Shown here: in pieces, positions 13,064-19,698 of the stretch
Numbering within the stretch: position 1 is the stretch's first letter
How the letters are laid out: every line of letters starts with the position of its first letter
Virus record (IMG/VR): IMGVR_UViG_3300031772_000062
Location: 1-45,174 of that record
Reading direction: 5' to 3' (one strand)
Source of the DNA: a virus
DNA: 45,174 nucleotides
Made by a program: the position numbers and the translations under genes
The notes under the pieces: model-generated
Seen by the model: the letters and a program-made list of their open reading frames with translations, nothing else
What the model was told of the DNA's origin: nothing
Databases searched by the model: none

Positions 13064-14355
13064 AGCGACTCCTCCACTTTCGGCTTCTCGGCGGGCTGCT
13101 GCCTCTGATGGGCGACCCGCTTCGCCGCTTCCCGCACAATCCAACCAGCGAACAGGCGGATGTTCTTGTCCGACCCTAACTGGTCCCAGCGGGTTATCGC
13201 CCCAGGCTTCAACTCGTCGGGCTGGCAGCCAGGGAACTTGGCGGGACTGCCCCGCAGGTGGGCGGCGAACAGTTTCAGCGACGACTCGACGATACCCTCA
13301 GGCCACCAGTCGGCCATCACTAGCGCACCAGCAAGGGCGCCCACATGCTGCTCAACCTTGCCGACCGGGCCTTCCCGTATGATGCGTGCCGCACCCTTGA
13401 TGAGCCGTTCCGCCTCCGCGAGGGCGGCGGACTGGACATCAAAAGGGCCAGCCGCCTCCGGTTCCGACTTCTGCGTTCGCGGTTGGGCGAAACAGTTCGT
13501 ATCCCACGACGCCCACGGCCATTTGCCTTTAGCGGGCGGCTTCTTGTCGGCGCCACCCTGGCAGGTGCTGTTCGAGCATTTCCATATGGGCTTCTTGTCG
13601 TCGTCGTCCTCCTTGTCGTGGTGTTGGACGGCGGAACCACAGGCGGGACATTTGGGTGTCTGCGCTGTGGCGGGCGGCGCCTTCTTCGCTGGGGGCGTCG
13701 TCGGGGGTTGGGCGGAGGGTGCGGGTTCGTCGGCTGGTGGCTCGTCGGGCCACGGCTCCCCGTCGGGAATGTAGCCGACCTCGACTACCGGGTCCGCTGT
13801 CAACACTTCCGCATCTACAACCGCCAGCGCTTCGGGTGGCCCATCGTCACCCAACTCGTCAGCCGTGTACGCTAGGCGGCCCACCGTGAGCAGATCAGCG
13901 AACATGAACCGGGCACAGATAGTCACTGCCCGCCACGCATACATGGACTGCGGGTAGGTCCGCCAGTTCGCCTTGCCCAACAGGCCGGCACGCTCGGCGT
14001 CCTGCTCAGTGAATGAGAACTCGCCCGACTCTACGACGACACCGCCCTCGACCCGTTCTCCGACGACGGTGGCCCCGTTGTCGGCCATTATGGTGACACG
14101 GACCCGGTGTCCTGCCCTCCTGATGAGAGCCATCAATGTCTCCCCGCTCAGGTGGGGCGCACCCTCGATCATGTCGATACCCCGCAACGAGGCCATCGGC
14201 CCCAACCCCAACTCGCGGCCCGTGTAGATGGCGGCGAGCATCGCGCTCGGATTGCCACGCAGTCCTCGGGGCACGAACTCGGTGTCGCTAATCGACTCTA
14301 GGGCCTTCCAGGTGAACGGTGCCGACTCCAATGGCACCAGGGCAGTCTCGGTCAT
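13048..14355 (-). CDS. RecT-like single-strand annealing protein with zinc ribbon, 435 aa
   Basis: Residues ~25-170 match RecT-like annealing proteins of actinophages: NPSAMLAAIYTGRELGLGPMAS, HLSGETLMALIRRAGH, ANWRTYPQSMYAWRAVT and ARFMFADLLTVGRLAYTADEL. These proteins anneal complementary DNA during phage recombination. A Pro-rich linker (~200-233) leads to a zinc ribbon (C236-x2-C239 ... C260-x4-C265) and then a helical C-terminal domain (~298-420). GAGGAGAGGACA precedes the ATG. The extra ribbon and C-terminal domain make it longer than usual RecT proteins. Its nuclease partner is not adjacent; the exonuclease at 8552 or the Hjc-like protein may serve. Confidence 0.8.
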   Translation of the reverse strand: MTETALVPLESAPFTWKALESISDTEFVPRGLRGNPSAMLAAIYTGRELGLGPMASLRGIDMIEGAPHLSGETLMALIRRAGHRVRVTIMADNGATVVGERVEGGVVVESGEFSFTEQDAERAGLLGKANWRTYPQSMYAWRAVTICARFMFADLLTVGRLAYTADELGDDGPPEALAVVDAEVLTADPVVEVGYIPDGEPWPDEPPADEPAPSAQPPTTPPAKKAPPATAQTPKCPACGSAVQHHDKEDDDDKKPIWKCSNSTCQGGADKKPPAKGKWPWASWDTNCFAQPRTQKSEPEAAGPFDVQSAALAEAERLIKGAARIIREGPVGKVEQHVGALAGALVMADWWPEGIVESSLKLFAAHLRGSPAKFPGCQPDELKPGAITRWDQLGSDKNIRLFAGWIVREAAKRVAHQRQQPAEKPKVEESLWPTN

Positions 14356-14594
14356 TGTCCTCTCCTCGACTCGCAGATGGCTTCAGCATCGAACGGCCAC
14401 TGTGGCTCAAGCGGATCGTCCTCCCACTGGTGGCAGACCGACTCCTCCCAATACGGGTCGTCGGGATCGTCGAACACATGCTCGGATGCCAAACAGGCCG
14501 CATGTTCCCGCCGCCGGTCGCCGGCATCCTCGTCGGGCATCATCGTGACCCCCAACTGGCCGTCACAGTAGACCGTAACAACGTGGTCGCTCAT
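14352..14594 (-). CDS. Acidic hypothetical protein, 80 aa
   Basis: GGGAGGAGGAGCA lies directly before the ATG, and the stop overlaps the recT-like gene's start (ATGA). The protein is acidic with a central run of Asp/Glu and Trp (FDDPDDPYWEESVCHQWEDD). No family recognised. It may be co-regulated with the recombination protein. Confidence 0.75.
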   Translation of the reverse strand: MSDHVVTVYCDGQLGVTMMPDEDAGDRRREHAACLASEHVFDDPDDPYWEESVCHQWEDDPLEPQWPFDAEAICESRRGQ

Positions 14595-14782
14595 TGCTCC
14601 TCCTCCCTGTTCTGTGGGGCCTCACGCACCAACACTAGACGATCCCGGTCGTCCTCACTGTCCAGCAGGACACGCTCCACCGCGTCCTCCAAGGTGGGCG
14701 CCCAAACTTCTAGTTCCTGTAGGCGCTCCCAGTTCGGCTTGTCCACGTGGACTATCCAGCGGCGCTGCACACGGTCAGGCAT
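14591..14782 (-). CDS. Hypothetical protein, 63 aa
   Basis: A compact strand-helix-helix-strand pattern (RRWIVHVDKPNW, LQELEVWAPTLEDAVERVLL, RDRLVLVREAP) starting after AAAGGGGACAACG. The acidic C-terminus NREEEQ encodes the downstream GGAGGAGGAG site. Function unknown. Confidence 0.75.
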   Translation of the reverse strand: MPDRVQRRWIVHVDKPNWERLQELEVWAPTLEDAVERVLLDSEDDRDRLVLVREAPQNREEEQ

Positions 14783-15416
14783 CGTTGTCCCCTTTCGTGT
14801 CGGCCCCTACTAGTTCGAGTAGCCGCCCGTACTGCCAGCGACGCTCCTTAGCGTTGGCGCCGGCGGCGTAGGCGGCGGAGACGGCGGCGTCGGCGGCGGT
14901 GGCGTAGGCGGCGGAGACGGCGGCGGCGGTGGCGTAGGTGGCGTGGGCGGCGTAGGCGTCGTAGGCGGCGTAGTAGGCGGCGTCCAGTTCCTCCTTCGTC
15001 GCCTTGCCCACAGCGTAGAGGCGGGCTATCCGAACACACTCCCAACTAGCGGCGTCGGGTTCCCGACCCGCTTTGCGTTCCCGCCGCAAGGCCCGTTCCG
15101 CACAGTCACAGGCGAACAGGCGCAACACGCGGGCATCGAGGACAAACGTGCGGACGATGCGTAGGCGGCACGACACCGCCTTGGTGTCGCCCCGCAACGG
15201 CTTGTGCTCTGCGCACCGTTCGACCTCGCACAACAAGCCCTCCCGCAACCATTCGAGGACTTGTGGCCCCTCACAGTAATGGTAGCCCCGCTCGCAGAGG
15301 ACCATCTTCGACGGGTCGAGATGCCTAGTCCACGCCCTCGCAGGATACCGGTACTTGGTGCCTGACACTAGGCTCTGCCGCTTAGCGCCCAACACCTTCC
15401 ACAAGCGTTCAGCCAT
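14775..15416 (-). CDS. DUF7666/Imm5-like protein, paralogue A, 213 aa
   Basis: The N-terminal ~90 residues (LWKVLGAKRQSLVSG ... CERGYHYCEGPQVLEWL) look like the phage DUF7666 module. The C-terminal half starts RLFACDCAERALRRERK, then IARLYAVGKATKEEL, an Ala/Tyr-rich repeat tract (AAYAAYDAYAAHATYATAAA) and a closing helix ERRWQYGRLLELVG, a layout seen in Imm5-like putative immunity domains. The tract encodes an alpha-helical repeat and is built from GCC/GTA-type codons prone to slippage. It is a near-duplicate of 16550-17167. The second of two adjacent ATGs was chosen as start for spacing from GGGGAGGG. Confidence 0.75.
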   Translation of the reverse strand: MAERLWKVLGAKRQSLVSGTKYRYPARAWTRHLDPSKMVLCERGYHYCEGPQVLEWLREGLLCEVERCAEHKPLRGDTKAVSCRLRIVRTFVLDARVLRLFACDCAERALRRERKAGREPDAASWECVRIARLYAVGKATKEELDAAYYAAYDAYAAHATYATAAAVSAAYATAADAAVSAAYAAGANAKERRWQYGRLLELVGADTKGDNDA

Positions 15417-15988
15417 CATCCCTCCCCTCTCCCTATCGGCACCCCTACGGGCGCTTCCCGCACAAACTTCGGGCAGCGACGATCATCGAGACGCACCCGA
15501 TCCAGCGTGACCTCACCCCACTCCGTCCAGAACAGGGTGTCCTCCAACGCTTGGACCATCGCCCTCCCCTCCGCTTCGGGCAGATCAGCGACCCGGCGGC
15601 GGGCCACAGCCCGCAACGCACCGATACGCACCGGATCGGCGCCCTCCAAATTCACGACCTCCCCAGCATCCGAACCCAGCCACAACAGCAACTTCACCGG
15701 GTCGGTAGCGAACCGGCGATGCTTCCGGGTAGGACGATACGCCCACTCCCCATCATGCACCCCCTGACTGCCCTCCAAGACACTCAGCAGCCGGGACCGC
15801 AACTCGCCAGCGACCATTTTCCAACGGGCAGAATAGCGTTCTGCCTCCCACATCAGGTCGGCTAACGGTAGGGCGTCGGCGGGTAGTTGGTCGGGCCATT
15901 CTGGTTCTTCGCCGCTCCCTTCGGCGGCGCACACGGCCGGATAGCAGAGCGAGAGTAGCAGGTTCCGTTCGGTCGATGTCAGGCTCAT
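15416..15988 (-). CDS. Hypothetical helical protein, 190 aa
   Basis: The start at 15988 has GGGGAGGGAGAG upstream; a longer frame to 16117 would overrun the small zinc-ribbon gene. The N-terminus is helical (SLTSTERNLLLSLCYPAV), with repeated Trp and charged helices (LADLMWEAERYSARWKMVAGELRSRLL) and a C-terminal region rich in Arg/Glu. No family recognised. The C-terminal GRGEG is the next gene's ribosome-binding site in codon form. Confidence 0.75.
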   Translation of the reverse strand: MSLTSTERNLLLSLCYPAVCAAEGSGEEPEWPDQLPADALPLADLMWEAERYSARWKMVAGELRSRLLSVLEGSQGVHDGEWAYRPTRKHRRFATDPVKLLLWLGSDAGEVVNLEGADPVRIGALRAVARRRVADLPEAEGRAMVQALEDTLFWTEWGEVTLDRVRLDDRRCPKFVREAPVGVPIGRGEG

Positions 15989-16140
15989 CTCTCTCCCTCC
16001 CCGAATCGAACGGTCGGATGTTCCCGTGCCCGCCCACACGACGGACACTTCTCGGGTAGCCTTATGCCGCATATCTCGCACCACTTCTCGGGTCCAAGGT
16101 GGAACGAATCGCGGCACCCCCAGTACGCCGTCAGGCTCAT
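15985..16140 (-). CDS. Tiny zinc-ribbon protein, 51 aa
   Basis: The frame from ATG at 16140 to TGA at 15985 encodes a protein with CEICG (about residue 21) and CPSCG (about residue 32), a clear four-Cys ribbon. The preceding 26-bp start cassette supplies GGGGAGGG. Its stop overlaps the next start as ATGA. It shares the first residues MSL with both neighbours because all use the copied cassette. Function unknown. Confidence 0.72.
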   Translation of the reverse strand: MSLTAYWGCRDSFHLGPEKWCEICGIRLPEKCPSCGRAREHPTVRFGEGER

Positions 16141-16163
16141 CTCATCCCTCCCCGACAGCGGCA
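16138..16163 (-). repeat. 26-bp start cassette, copy 2 of 3
   Basis: Identical to 10737-10762 and 16337-16362; it holds the stop of the 16142-16339 gene and the ribosome-binding site and ATG of the 15985-16140 gene. Confidence 0.85.
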
Positions 16164-16339
16164 GCTACACGGATCAAAGTCAGGGCGACATGCGGACACA
16201 CATGGTAGATTCGACCACGCTTGAAGGCCCGCTCCCGGCTCCATTGCCCACCGACTCCATCAAGGTAGTTCCCGTAGTCCTTGAGCATCCTCACCGAAGT
16301 GGTGGGGGTGGACCGGCAGACATCATCACACAGGCTCAT
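16142..16339 (-). CDS. Hypothetical protein, 65 aa
   Basis: It starts at 16339 within the third start cassette (GGGGAGGG five bases upstream). The protein contains Cys4/Cys8 at the N-terminus and CPHVALTLIRVAAA near the C-terminus. It is basic in the middle (SRERAFKRGRIYHVC). C-terminal AVGEG is the coded ribosome-binding site. No family recognised. Confidence 0.68.
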   Translation of the reverse strand: MSLCDDVCRSTPTTSVRMLKDYGNYLDGVGGQWSRERAFKRGRIYHVCPHVALTLIRVAAAVGEG

Positions 16340-16362
16340 CTCATCCCTCCCCGACAGCGGCA
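16337..16362 (-). repeat. 26-bp start cassette, copy 3 of 3
   Basis: Identical to the copies at 10737 and 16138. It joins the 16341-16553 gene to the 16142-16339 gene. Confidence 0.85.
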
Positions 16363-16553
16363 CGCCACAGATCCTGCGCCCGCGCCGTGTCTCTCGCATG
16401 ATGCTTACTGCTCGCCAGGTCGGTGCTCTGGCGACAGCGAGAGTGGAGTCGCCGCGCCATCCGTTCTACCGCCTCATCGGACGGCACGAATCGTAGCCCC
16501 CGCTCGCCCGGTTTGCCTGTCACAACCCACAGCTTGGGATTACCCATAATCAT
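16341..16553 (-). CDS. Hypothetical protein, 70 aa
   Basis: ATG at 16553 overlaps the upstream TGA (ATGA) but is only two bases from TAGGAGC; the in-frame ATG at 16547 has better spacing and may be the real start. Basic and helical (DEAVERMARRLHSRCRQ, HHARDTARAQDLWRAA). No family recognised. C-terminal AVGEG encodes the next ribosome-binding site. Confidence 0.68.
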   Translation of the reverse strand: MIMGNPKLWVVTGKPGERGLRFVPSDEAVERMARRLHSRCRQSTDLASSKHHARDTARAQDLWRAAVGEG

Positions 16554-17167
16554 GCTCCTACTAGTTCGAGTAGCCGCCCGTACTGCCAGCGACGCTCCTT
16601 AGCGTTGGCGCCGGCGGCGTAGGCGGCGGAGACGGCGGCGTTGGCGGCGGTGTAGGCGGCGGAGACGGCGGCGGCGGTGGCGTAGGCGGCGTAGGCGGCG
16701 GCGTCGGCGGCGGCGTGGGCGGCGGCCAGTTCCTCCTTCGTCGCCTTGCCCACAGCGTAGAGGCGGGCTATCCGAACACACTCCCAACTGCGAGGGTCGG
16801 GTTCCCGGCCCTGCTTGCGTTCCCTCCGCAAGGCCCGCTCCGCACAGTCACAGGCGAACAAGCGCAACACGCGGGCATCGAGGACAAACATGCGGACGAT
16901 GCGTAGGCGGCACGACACCGCCTTGTTGTCGCCCCGCAACGGCTTGTGCTCGGCGCACCGTTCGACCTCGCACAACAAGCCCTCCCCCAGCCAGTGGAGG
17001 ACTTGTGGCCCCTCCGCGTAGTGGTAGCCCCACACACAGAGGGCCAGACTCTCAGGGTCGAGGTGCTTGGTCCACGCCTTCGGCGGGTATCGATACTCGG
17101 TGCCAGACACTAGGCACTCGCGCTTGGTACCCAGCACCTTCCACAGACGATCAGGCTTCCTAGCCAT
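16550..17167 (-). CDS. DUF7666/Imm5-like protein, paralogue B, 205 aa
   Basis: Paralogue of 14775-15416, colinear over the whole length: LWKVLGTKRECLVSGTEYRYP, LLCEVERCAEHKPLRGDNK, RLFACDCAERALRRERK, IARLYAVGKATKEEL, an Ala-rich tract of different length, and ERRWQYGRLLELVGA at the end. It is the first gene of the long leftward operon, with AAGGAGGAGTG before the ATG and a clear promoter at 17187-17216. Nucleotide identity with paralogue A is very high, so the pair is a recent duplication. Being first after the promoter suggests early, strong expression. Confidence 0.78.
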   Translation of the reverse strand: MARKPDRLWKVLGTKRECLVSGTEYRYPPKAWTKHLDPESLALCVWGYHYAEGPQVLHWLGEGLLCEVERCAEHKPLRGDNKAVSCRLRIVRMFVLDARVLRLFACDCAERALRRERKQGREPDPRSWECVRIARLYAVGKATKEELAAAHAAADAAAYAAYATAAAVSAAYTAANAAVSAAYAAGANAKERRWQYGRLLELVGA

Positions 17168-17186
17168 CACTCCTCCTTCTCCCACA

Positions 17187-17216
17187 ATCCTAACATACCC
17201 CTAGTGGCCCCGTCAA
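17187..17216 (-). promoter_or_regulatory. Sigma70-type promoter of the long leftward operon
   Basis: Reading leftward: TTGACG (17211-17216), 18-bp spacer, TAGGAT (17187-17192). Both hexamers are close to consensus for high-GC hosts, and the first gene starts about 20 bases after the -10. The sequence around the spacer contains CTAG. It would drive 17167 down to 10043. Confidence 0.75.
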
Positions 17217-17269
17217 GCCGAAACACCGTTCGCACATCCAGCCCAAGCAGCAACCCCCGTTATGGTATG

Positions 17270-17563
17270 CTACGAGTGGTGGTGGGCTACCGTCCCGGCG
17301 CTTTCTCCTCCCTCCGGGATATTGCGAGGTGGCCCACCACCGGCTTTACGCTTGTACGCTCGTTTGGTCCTCACTGTCGGCCGTTCCCGCAGCCTGTCCG
17401 GACGGCACGCCCTAAACCCTTCACGCTTGTTCCAGCGACCATCGCCATCACAGGGCAATACCCAAACACAGCCCGAGCCGGACTTGCACCACGAATGGAC
17501 ACGCCACAGGCCCTTCCAGCCTTCGACGGTGACCACCTGACCGGGCGTAGGATCAGCGACCAT
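17270..17563 (-). CDS. KOW-like small basic protein, 97 aa
   Basis: The N-terminal half reads PTPGQVVTVEGWKGLWRVHSW ... GCVWVLPCDG, a small SH3/KOW-like barrel pattern (G-Q-V-V-x-V ... G-x-W-R-V). The C-terminal half is very basic (RTKRAYKRKAGGG) with a His tail. Start at 17563, overlapping the upstream stop by 11 bases; the ribosome-binding site (AAAGGTG) is rather far, and an ATG at 17623 is an alternative. Nucleic-acid or ribosome binding is plausible but unproven. Confidence 0.65.
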   Translation of the reverse strand: MVADPTPGQVVTVEGWKGLWRVHSWCKSGSGCVWVLPCDGDGRWNKREGFRACRPDRLRERPTVRTKRAYKRKAGGGPPRNIPEGGESAGTVAHHHS

Positions 17564-17741
17564 CGGAGTTGTCACCTTTGGGGCATTGTGGCCCGTGGGG
17601 GTCGTTGCCGAGAATGTCCGCACCGCACAGCGGGCAGAAACGGCTAGTCGTCTCGGCCACGATACGGCGGGCGAGGGCGTCGGCTAGGGCCGGACGGTCC
17701 TCAAATCCCATAAGTTCGACCTTTAGGGGTAGGTGGCTCAT
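17553..17741 (-). CDS. Small zinc-ribbon protein, 62 aa
   Basis: The C-terminal part has CPLCGADILGNDPHGPQC (Cys pair, His, Cys), a compact metal knuckle. The N-terminal part is helical (RPALADALARRIVAETTS). GGGAGGCGCAGACC precedes the ATG. The open frame upstream of it (Gly-Arg-Thr-Ser repeats) is a shadow of the pentapeptide gene. Confidence 0.7.
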   Translation of the reverse strand: MSHLPLKVELMGFEDRPALADALARRIVAETTSRFCPLCGADILGNDPHGPQCPKGDNSDGR

Positions 17742-17766
17742 GGTCTGCGCCTCCCTTGCGCTAGCC

Positions 17767-18498
17767 CTACTTTCTAATGCTGACACCCGCAGCCTCCGGA
17801 TCGTAACCGCAAGGCCATACCGTCCCTTTGTCCGCATACGCCCCGTCGAGGTCCGCCCCGCCGAGGTGCGCCCCACAGAGGTCCGCCCCGCCGAGGTACG
17901 TCCCGCCGAGGTGCGCCCCACAGAGGTCCGCCCCGCCGAGGTGCGCCCCACAGAGGTCCGCCCCGCCGAGGTACGCCCCGCGGAGGTCCGCCCCGTCGAG
18001 GTACGCCCCGCGGAGGTCCGCCCAGCCGAGGTCCGCCCAGCCGAGGTCCGCCCCGCCGAGGTACGCCCCGCGGAGGTCCGCCCCGTCGAGGTACGCCCCG
18101 CGGCCGAACTTCCGAACGGACCCTTCCCCGTCTACCACAGCAGCCACCAGGCCGCACCGCACCCGCACCTTTTCGCAATCCTCGCCCAACAGGTCGCCGG
18201 GCAGCCATCCGACGATGAGCACCGTCCGTGCGGGCCTACCGCCCTGCGCCATACCCGCGAAGGTCAGGCCAACCGACAGGCCGTCGCCCGGCATGGACGG
18301 GCAAGGCCCCTTGTTGTGCCAGTCGATGTCCGTTTCTTCGACGGCCCAGCCGCCGGGGAATGGCCAGCGGTAACCGTTGCGGGCAGTGAAGTCGGCCCGC
18401 ACCGTTTTGACGCCCCACCGCATCGACCGTATCTGGTCAGCGGTAAGGGAGTCTAGGGCGGTTCCGGCCTGCCATTCGGTGTTGAACGGGCCAATCAT
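17767..18498 (-). CDS. Pentapeptide-repeat protein, 243 aa
   Basis: Residues ~135-222 contain about 17 tandem pentapeptides of the A(D/Y/H)LxG type (AYLDG, ADLRG, AYLGG, ADLCG, AHLGG), which fold as a right-handed quadrilateral beta-helix. Residues 1-130 form a separate domain (MRWGVKTVRADFTARNGY ... GDGLSVGLTFAGMAQGG ... TVLIVGWLPGDLLGEDCEKVRVRC) that I associate with phage pentapeptide proteins of unknown role. GGGAGGCGGCA precedes the ATG at 18498, and a promoter lies 34 bases further upstream. Some pentapeptide proteins mimic DNA and inhibit gyrase, but that activity cannot be inferred here. Confidence 0.85.
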   Translation of the reverse strand: MIGPFNTEWQAGTALDSLTADQIRSMRWGVKTVRADFTARNGYRWPFPGGWAVEETDIDWHNKGPCPSMPGDGLSVGLTFAGMAQGGRPARTVLIVGWLPGDLLGEDCEKVRVRCGLVAAVVDGEGSVRKFGRGAYLDGADLRGAYLGGADLGWADLGWADLRGAYLDGADLRGAYLGGADLCGAHLGGADLCGAHLGGTYLGGADLCGAHLGGADLDGAYADKGTVWPCGYDPEAAGVSIRK

Positions 18499-18531
18499 TG
18501 CCGCCTCCCTTGCGCTCGCCTTGTCCCCCAC

Positions 18532-18560
18532 ATTCTCACACATCCCGTTCGGCCCGTCAA
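18532..18560 (-). promoter_or_regulatory. Promoter for the pentapeptide-repeat operon
   Basis: Leftward TTGACG (18555-18560), 17-bp spacer, GAGAAT (18532-18537). It resembles the 17187-17216 promoter (same -35, followed by GG and CC). The transcript would cover 18498-17270. Confidence 0.6.
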
Positions 18561-18677
18561 ACAGAAACCCTGCCCCAACATGGCAGCACCCCGCCACAAA
18601 ACTGGCAGACCGCCAGCGACCATTGCCGAAGCAGAAACCCCCTCAGGCCCAGGTCGGCCCACCAGCTTGTGCACTCG

Positions 18678-18743
18678 TGAAAGAGCGAACGCCCGTTCGG
18701 TCGGTGAAGTCCGCCCATTCTTGAAAGACCCAAACGGCCGTTC
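18678..18743. repeat. Two 21/22-bp direct repeats, 44-bp spacing, with palindromic cores
   Basis: TGAAAGAGCG followed by AACGCCCGTTC (18678-18698) and TGAAAGACCC followed by AAACGGCCGTTC (18722-18743). Each copy has a TGAAAGA head and an AACG-CC/GG-CGTT dyad; starts are 44 bp apart, four helical turns. They lie between the divergent operons starting at 18498 (-) and 18839 (+), a natural place for a repressor or activator site or for iterons of a replication origin. Apart from these repeats and the promoter at 18532-18560, the gap 18499-18838 shows nothing I can support; a 71-codon rightward open frame (18580-18795) has no start signal. Confidence 0.6.
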
Positions 18744-18769
18744 ACAAGTCCTTTTCTCTAGGGTCTTTC
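18723..18769 (+). promoter_or_regulatory. Long-armed inverted repeat
   Basis: GAAAGACCC (18723-18731) and GGGTCTTTC (18761-18769) are perfect inverted 9-mers separated by 29 bases that include the palindrome AACGGCCGTT. As RNA it would form a stem-loop upstream of the rightward operon; as DNA it could be an operator pair. Confidence 0.45.
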
Positions 18770-18838
18770 GGCCCCTATGCGCTAGACGGCCCTAGCGGGA
18801 CAATGGTGGCGCATGGTCAAGCGAAGAAGGGAGAGACC

Positions 18839-19309
18839 ATGAGCGAGGAGAAAGCGTGCCGGAGAGCACTACGCCTAGCCTACATCGAGGGCCAGAAGGC
18901 GGGATGGGGCGCGGCTGGCTGGACAATTCAGGAGCTGTCGGGCGGCGGCCGAAACACTCAGAACGTCAAGTATGGGGCGGCCGACGCGAAGCTGCAACTC
19001 AAGGCTATCGAAGATGGCGGTGCCGACTGGTTGCCATTCCCCGACTTTTCGGGCGAGTGGGCCGGTGGTGCCGACTGGGACGAGACGGCGGACGACATTC
19101 TGGGCGCGTCAGGCTATCCGTGCTCCTGCGGGGACGAATCGGGCGACTGGGATCCGACGGACTGCACTGCGGAGTGCGAATGCTGGCGCCACCACTCCGC
19201 TGACGGCTGGATCGACTTGCTCAACGAATACGAGTTCGGCTTCTGTCACGCTGCGGAGACCGCCATCGTCCGGCACCTTCGGCACTACATCGCGGACGCG
19301 CCATGCTGA
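18839..19309 (+). CDS. Acidic Cys-rich hypothetical protein, 156 aa
   Basis: GAAGGGAGAGACC precedes the ATG. The N-terminal third is basic/helical (CRRALRLAYIEGQKAGWGAAGW). The remainder is strongly acidic and Trp-rich, with a Cys cluster CSCGDESGDW ... DCTAECECWRHH and a C-terminal segment CHAAETAIVRHLRHYI that could coordinate zinc. No family recognised. First gene of a three-gene rightward operon between two leftward arms, in the position of an early regulator. Confidence 0.72.
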   Translation: MSEEKACRRALRLAYIEGQKAGWGAAGWTIQELSGGGRNTQNVKYGAADAKLQLKAIEDGGADWLPFPDFSGEWAGGADWDETADDILGASGYPCSCGDESGDWDPTDCTAECECWRHHSADGWIDLLNEYEFGFCHAAETAIVRHLRHYIADAPC

Positions 19310-19500
19310 GCCTCATTCCCGAACCGTGGGATCAGATCCGTGCCACCGACGCCGACTTAGCAGAATGTCGAAGCCTACTCCGCAAACTGCGTGCCCGGCT
19401 GGTCCGTCTGGCACGGCACGACGGCGCAACCCTCGCCGACATCGCTGCCGATGCGGGAGTGTGCTGGCAGAGGGTCCAGCAATGGGAGAGAGAACGATGA
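19303..19500 (+). CDS. Small helix-turn-helix protein, 65 aa
   Basis: An N-terminal helix (DADLAECRSLLRKLRARLVRLARHDG) is followed by ATLADIAADAGVCWQRVQQWERER, a standard helix-turn-helix of the sigma-like/TrfB kind in which the second helix reads VCWQRVQQWE. It is probably a DNA-binding regulator. It overlaps the upstream gene by 7 bases and the downstream gene by ATGA. It is close to the direct repeats at 18678-18743, which would be a natural target. Confidence 0.7.
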   Translation: MLSLIPEPWDQIRATDADLAECRSLLRKLRARLVRLARHDGATLADIAADAGVCWQRVQQWERER

Positions 19501-19682
19501 GCCCCAAACCTCGAAGTCGCTGGAACTGCCAATATGTGAAGGTGCTGGCCCTGCCGTCGTGCTGGGTCGAATGGCATGTGAAAGACTGCGACTGTCAGCC
19601 CAATCACACGGCGGGGTGCATAGAAAGCGAAACCCAACGCATCGCCCAACAGCGAGCAAGCCAAGCCCAGACCACCAGCTAG
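19497..19682 (+). CDS. Small Cys-rich hypothetical protein, 61 aa
   Basis: Coupled to the HTH gene by ATGA. Cysteines at about 10, 22, 31, 33 and 41 with His27/37 (CQYV, CWVEWHVKDCDC, HTAGC) could bind zinc. The C-terminus is Gln/Ala/Ser-rich. Unrecognised. Last gene before a strong hairpin. Confidence 0.65.
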   Translation: MSPKPRSRWNCQYVKVLALPSCWVEWHVKDCDCQPNHTAGCIESETQRIAQQRASQAQTTS

Positions 19683-19698
19683 CCACCACCAACCAACC

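Noticed and set aside
17830-18110. Regularly spaced 15-bp repeats that could be taken for a CRISPR or minisatellite
   Set aside because: They are the DNA of the pentapeptide repeats in an intact reading frame, without unique spacers.
17767-18498. Qnr-like quinolone resistance pentapeptide protein
   Set aside because: Length is similar, but the repeat region is only ~85 residues and is preceded by a phage-type domain; nothing supports a resistance function.
18580-18795. 71-codon rightward frame in the divergent regulatory gap
   Set aside because: No ribosome-binding site or promoter in front of it, Arg/Pro-rich shadow-like composition, and it runs through the direct and inverted repeats.
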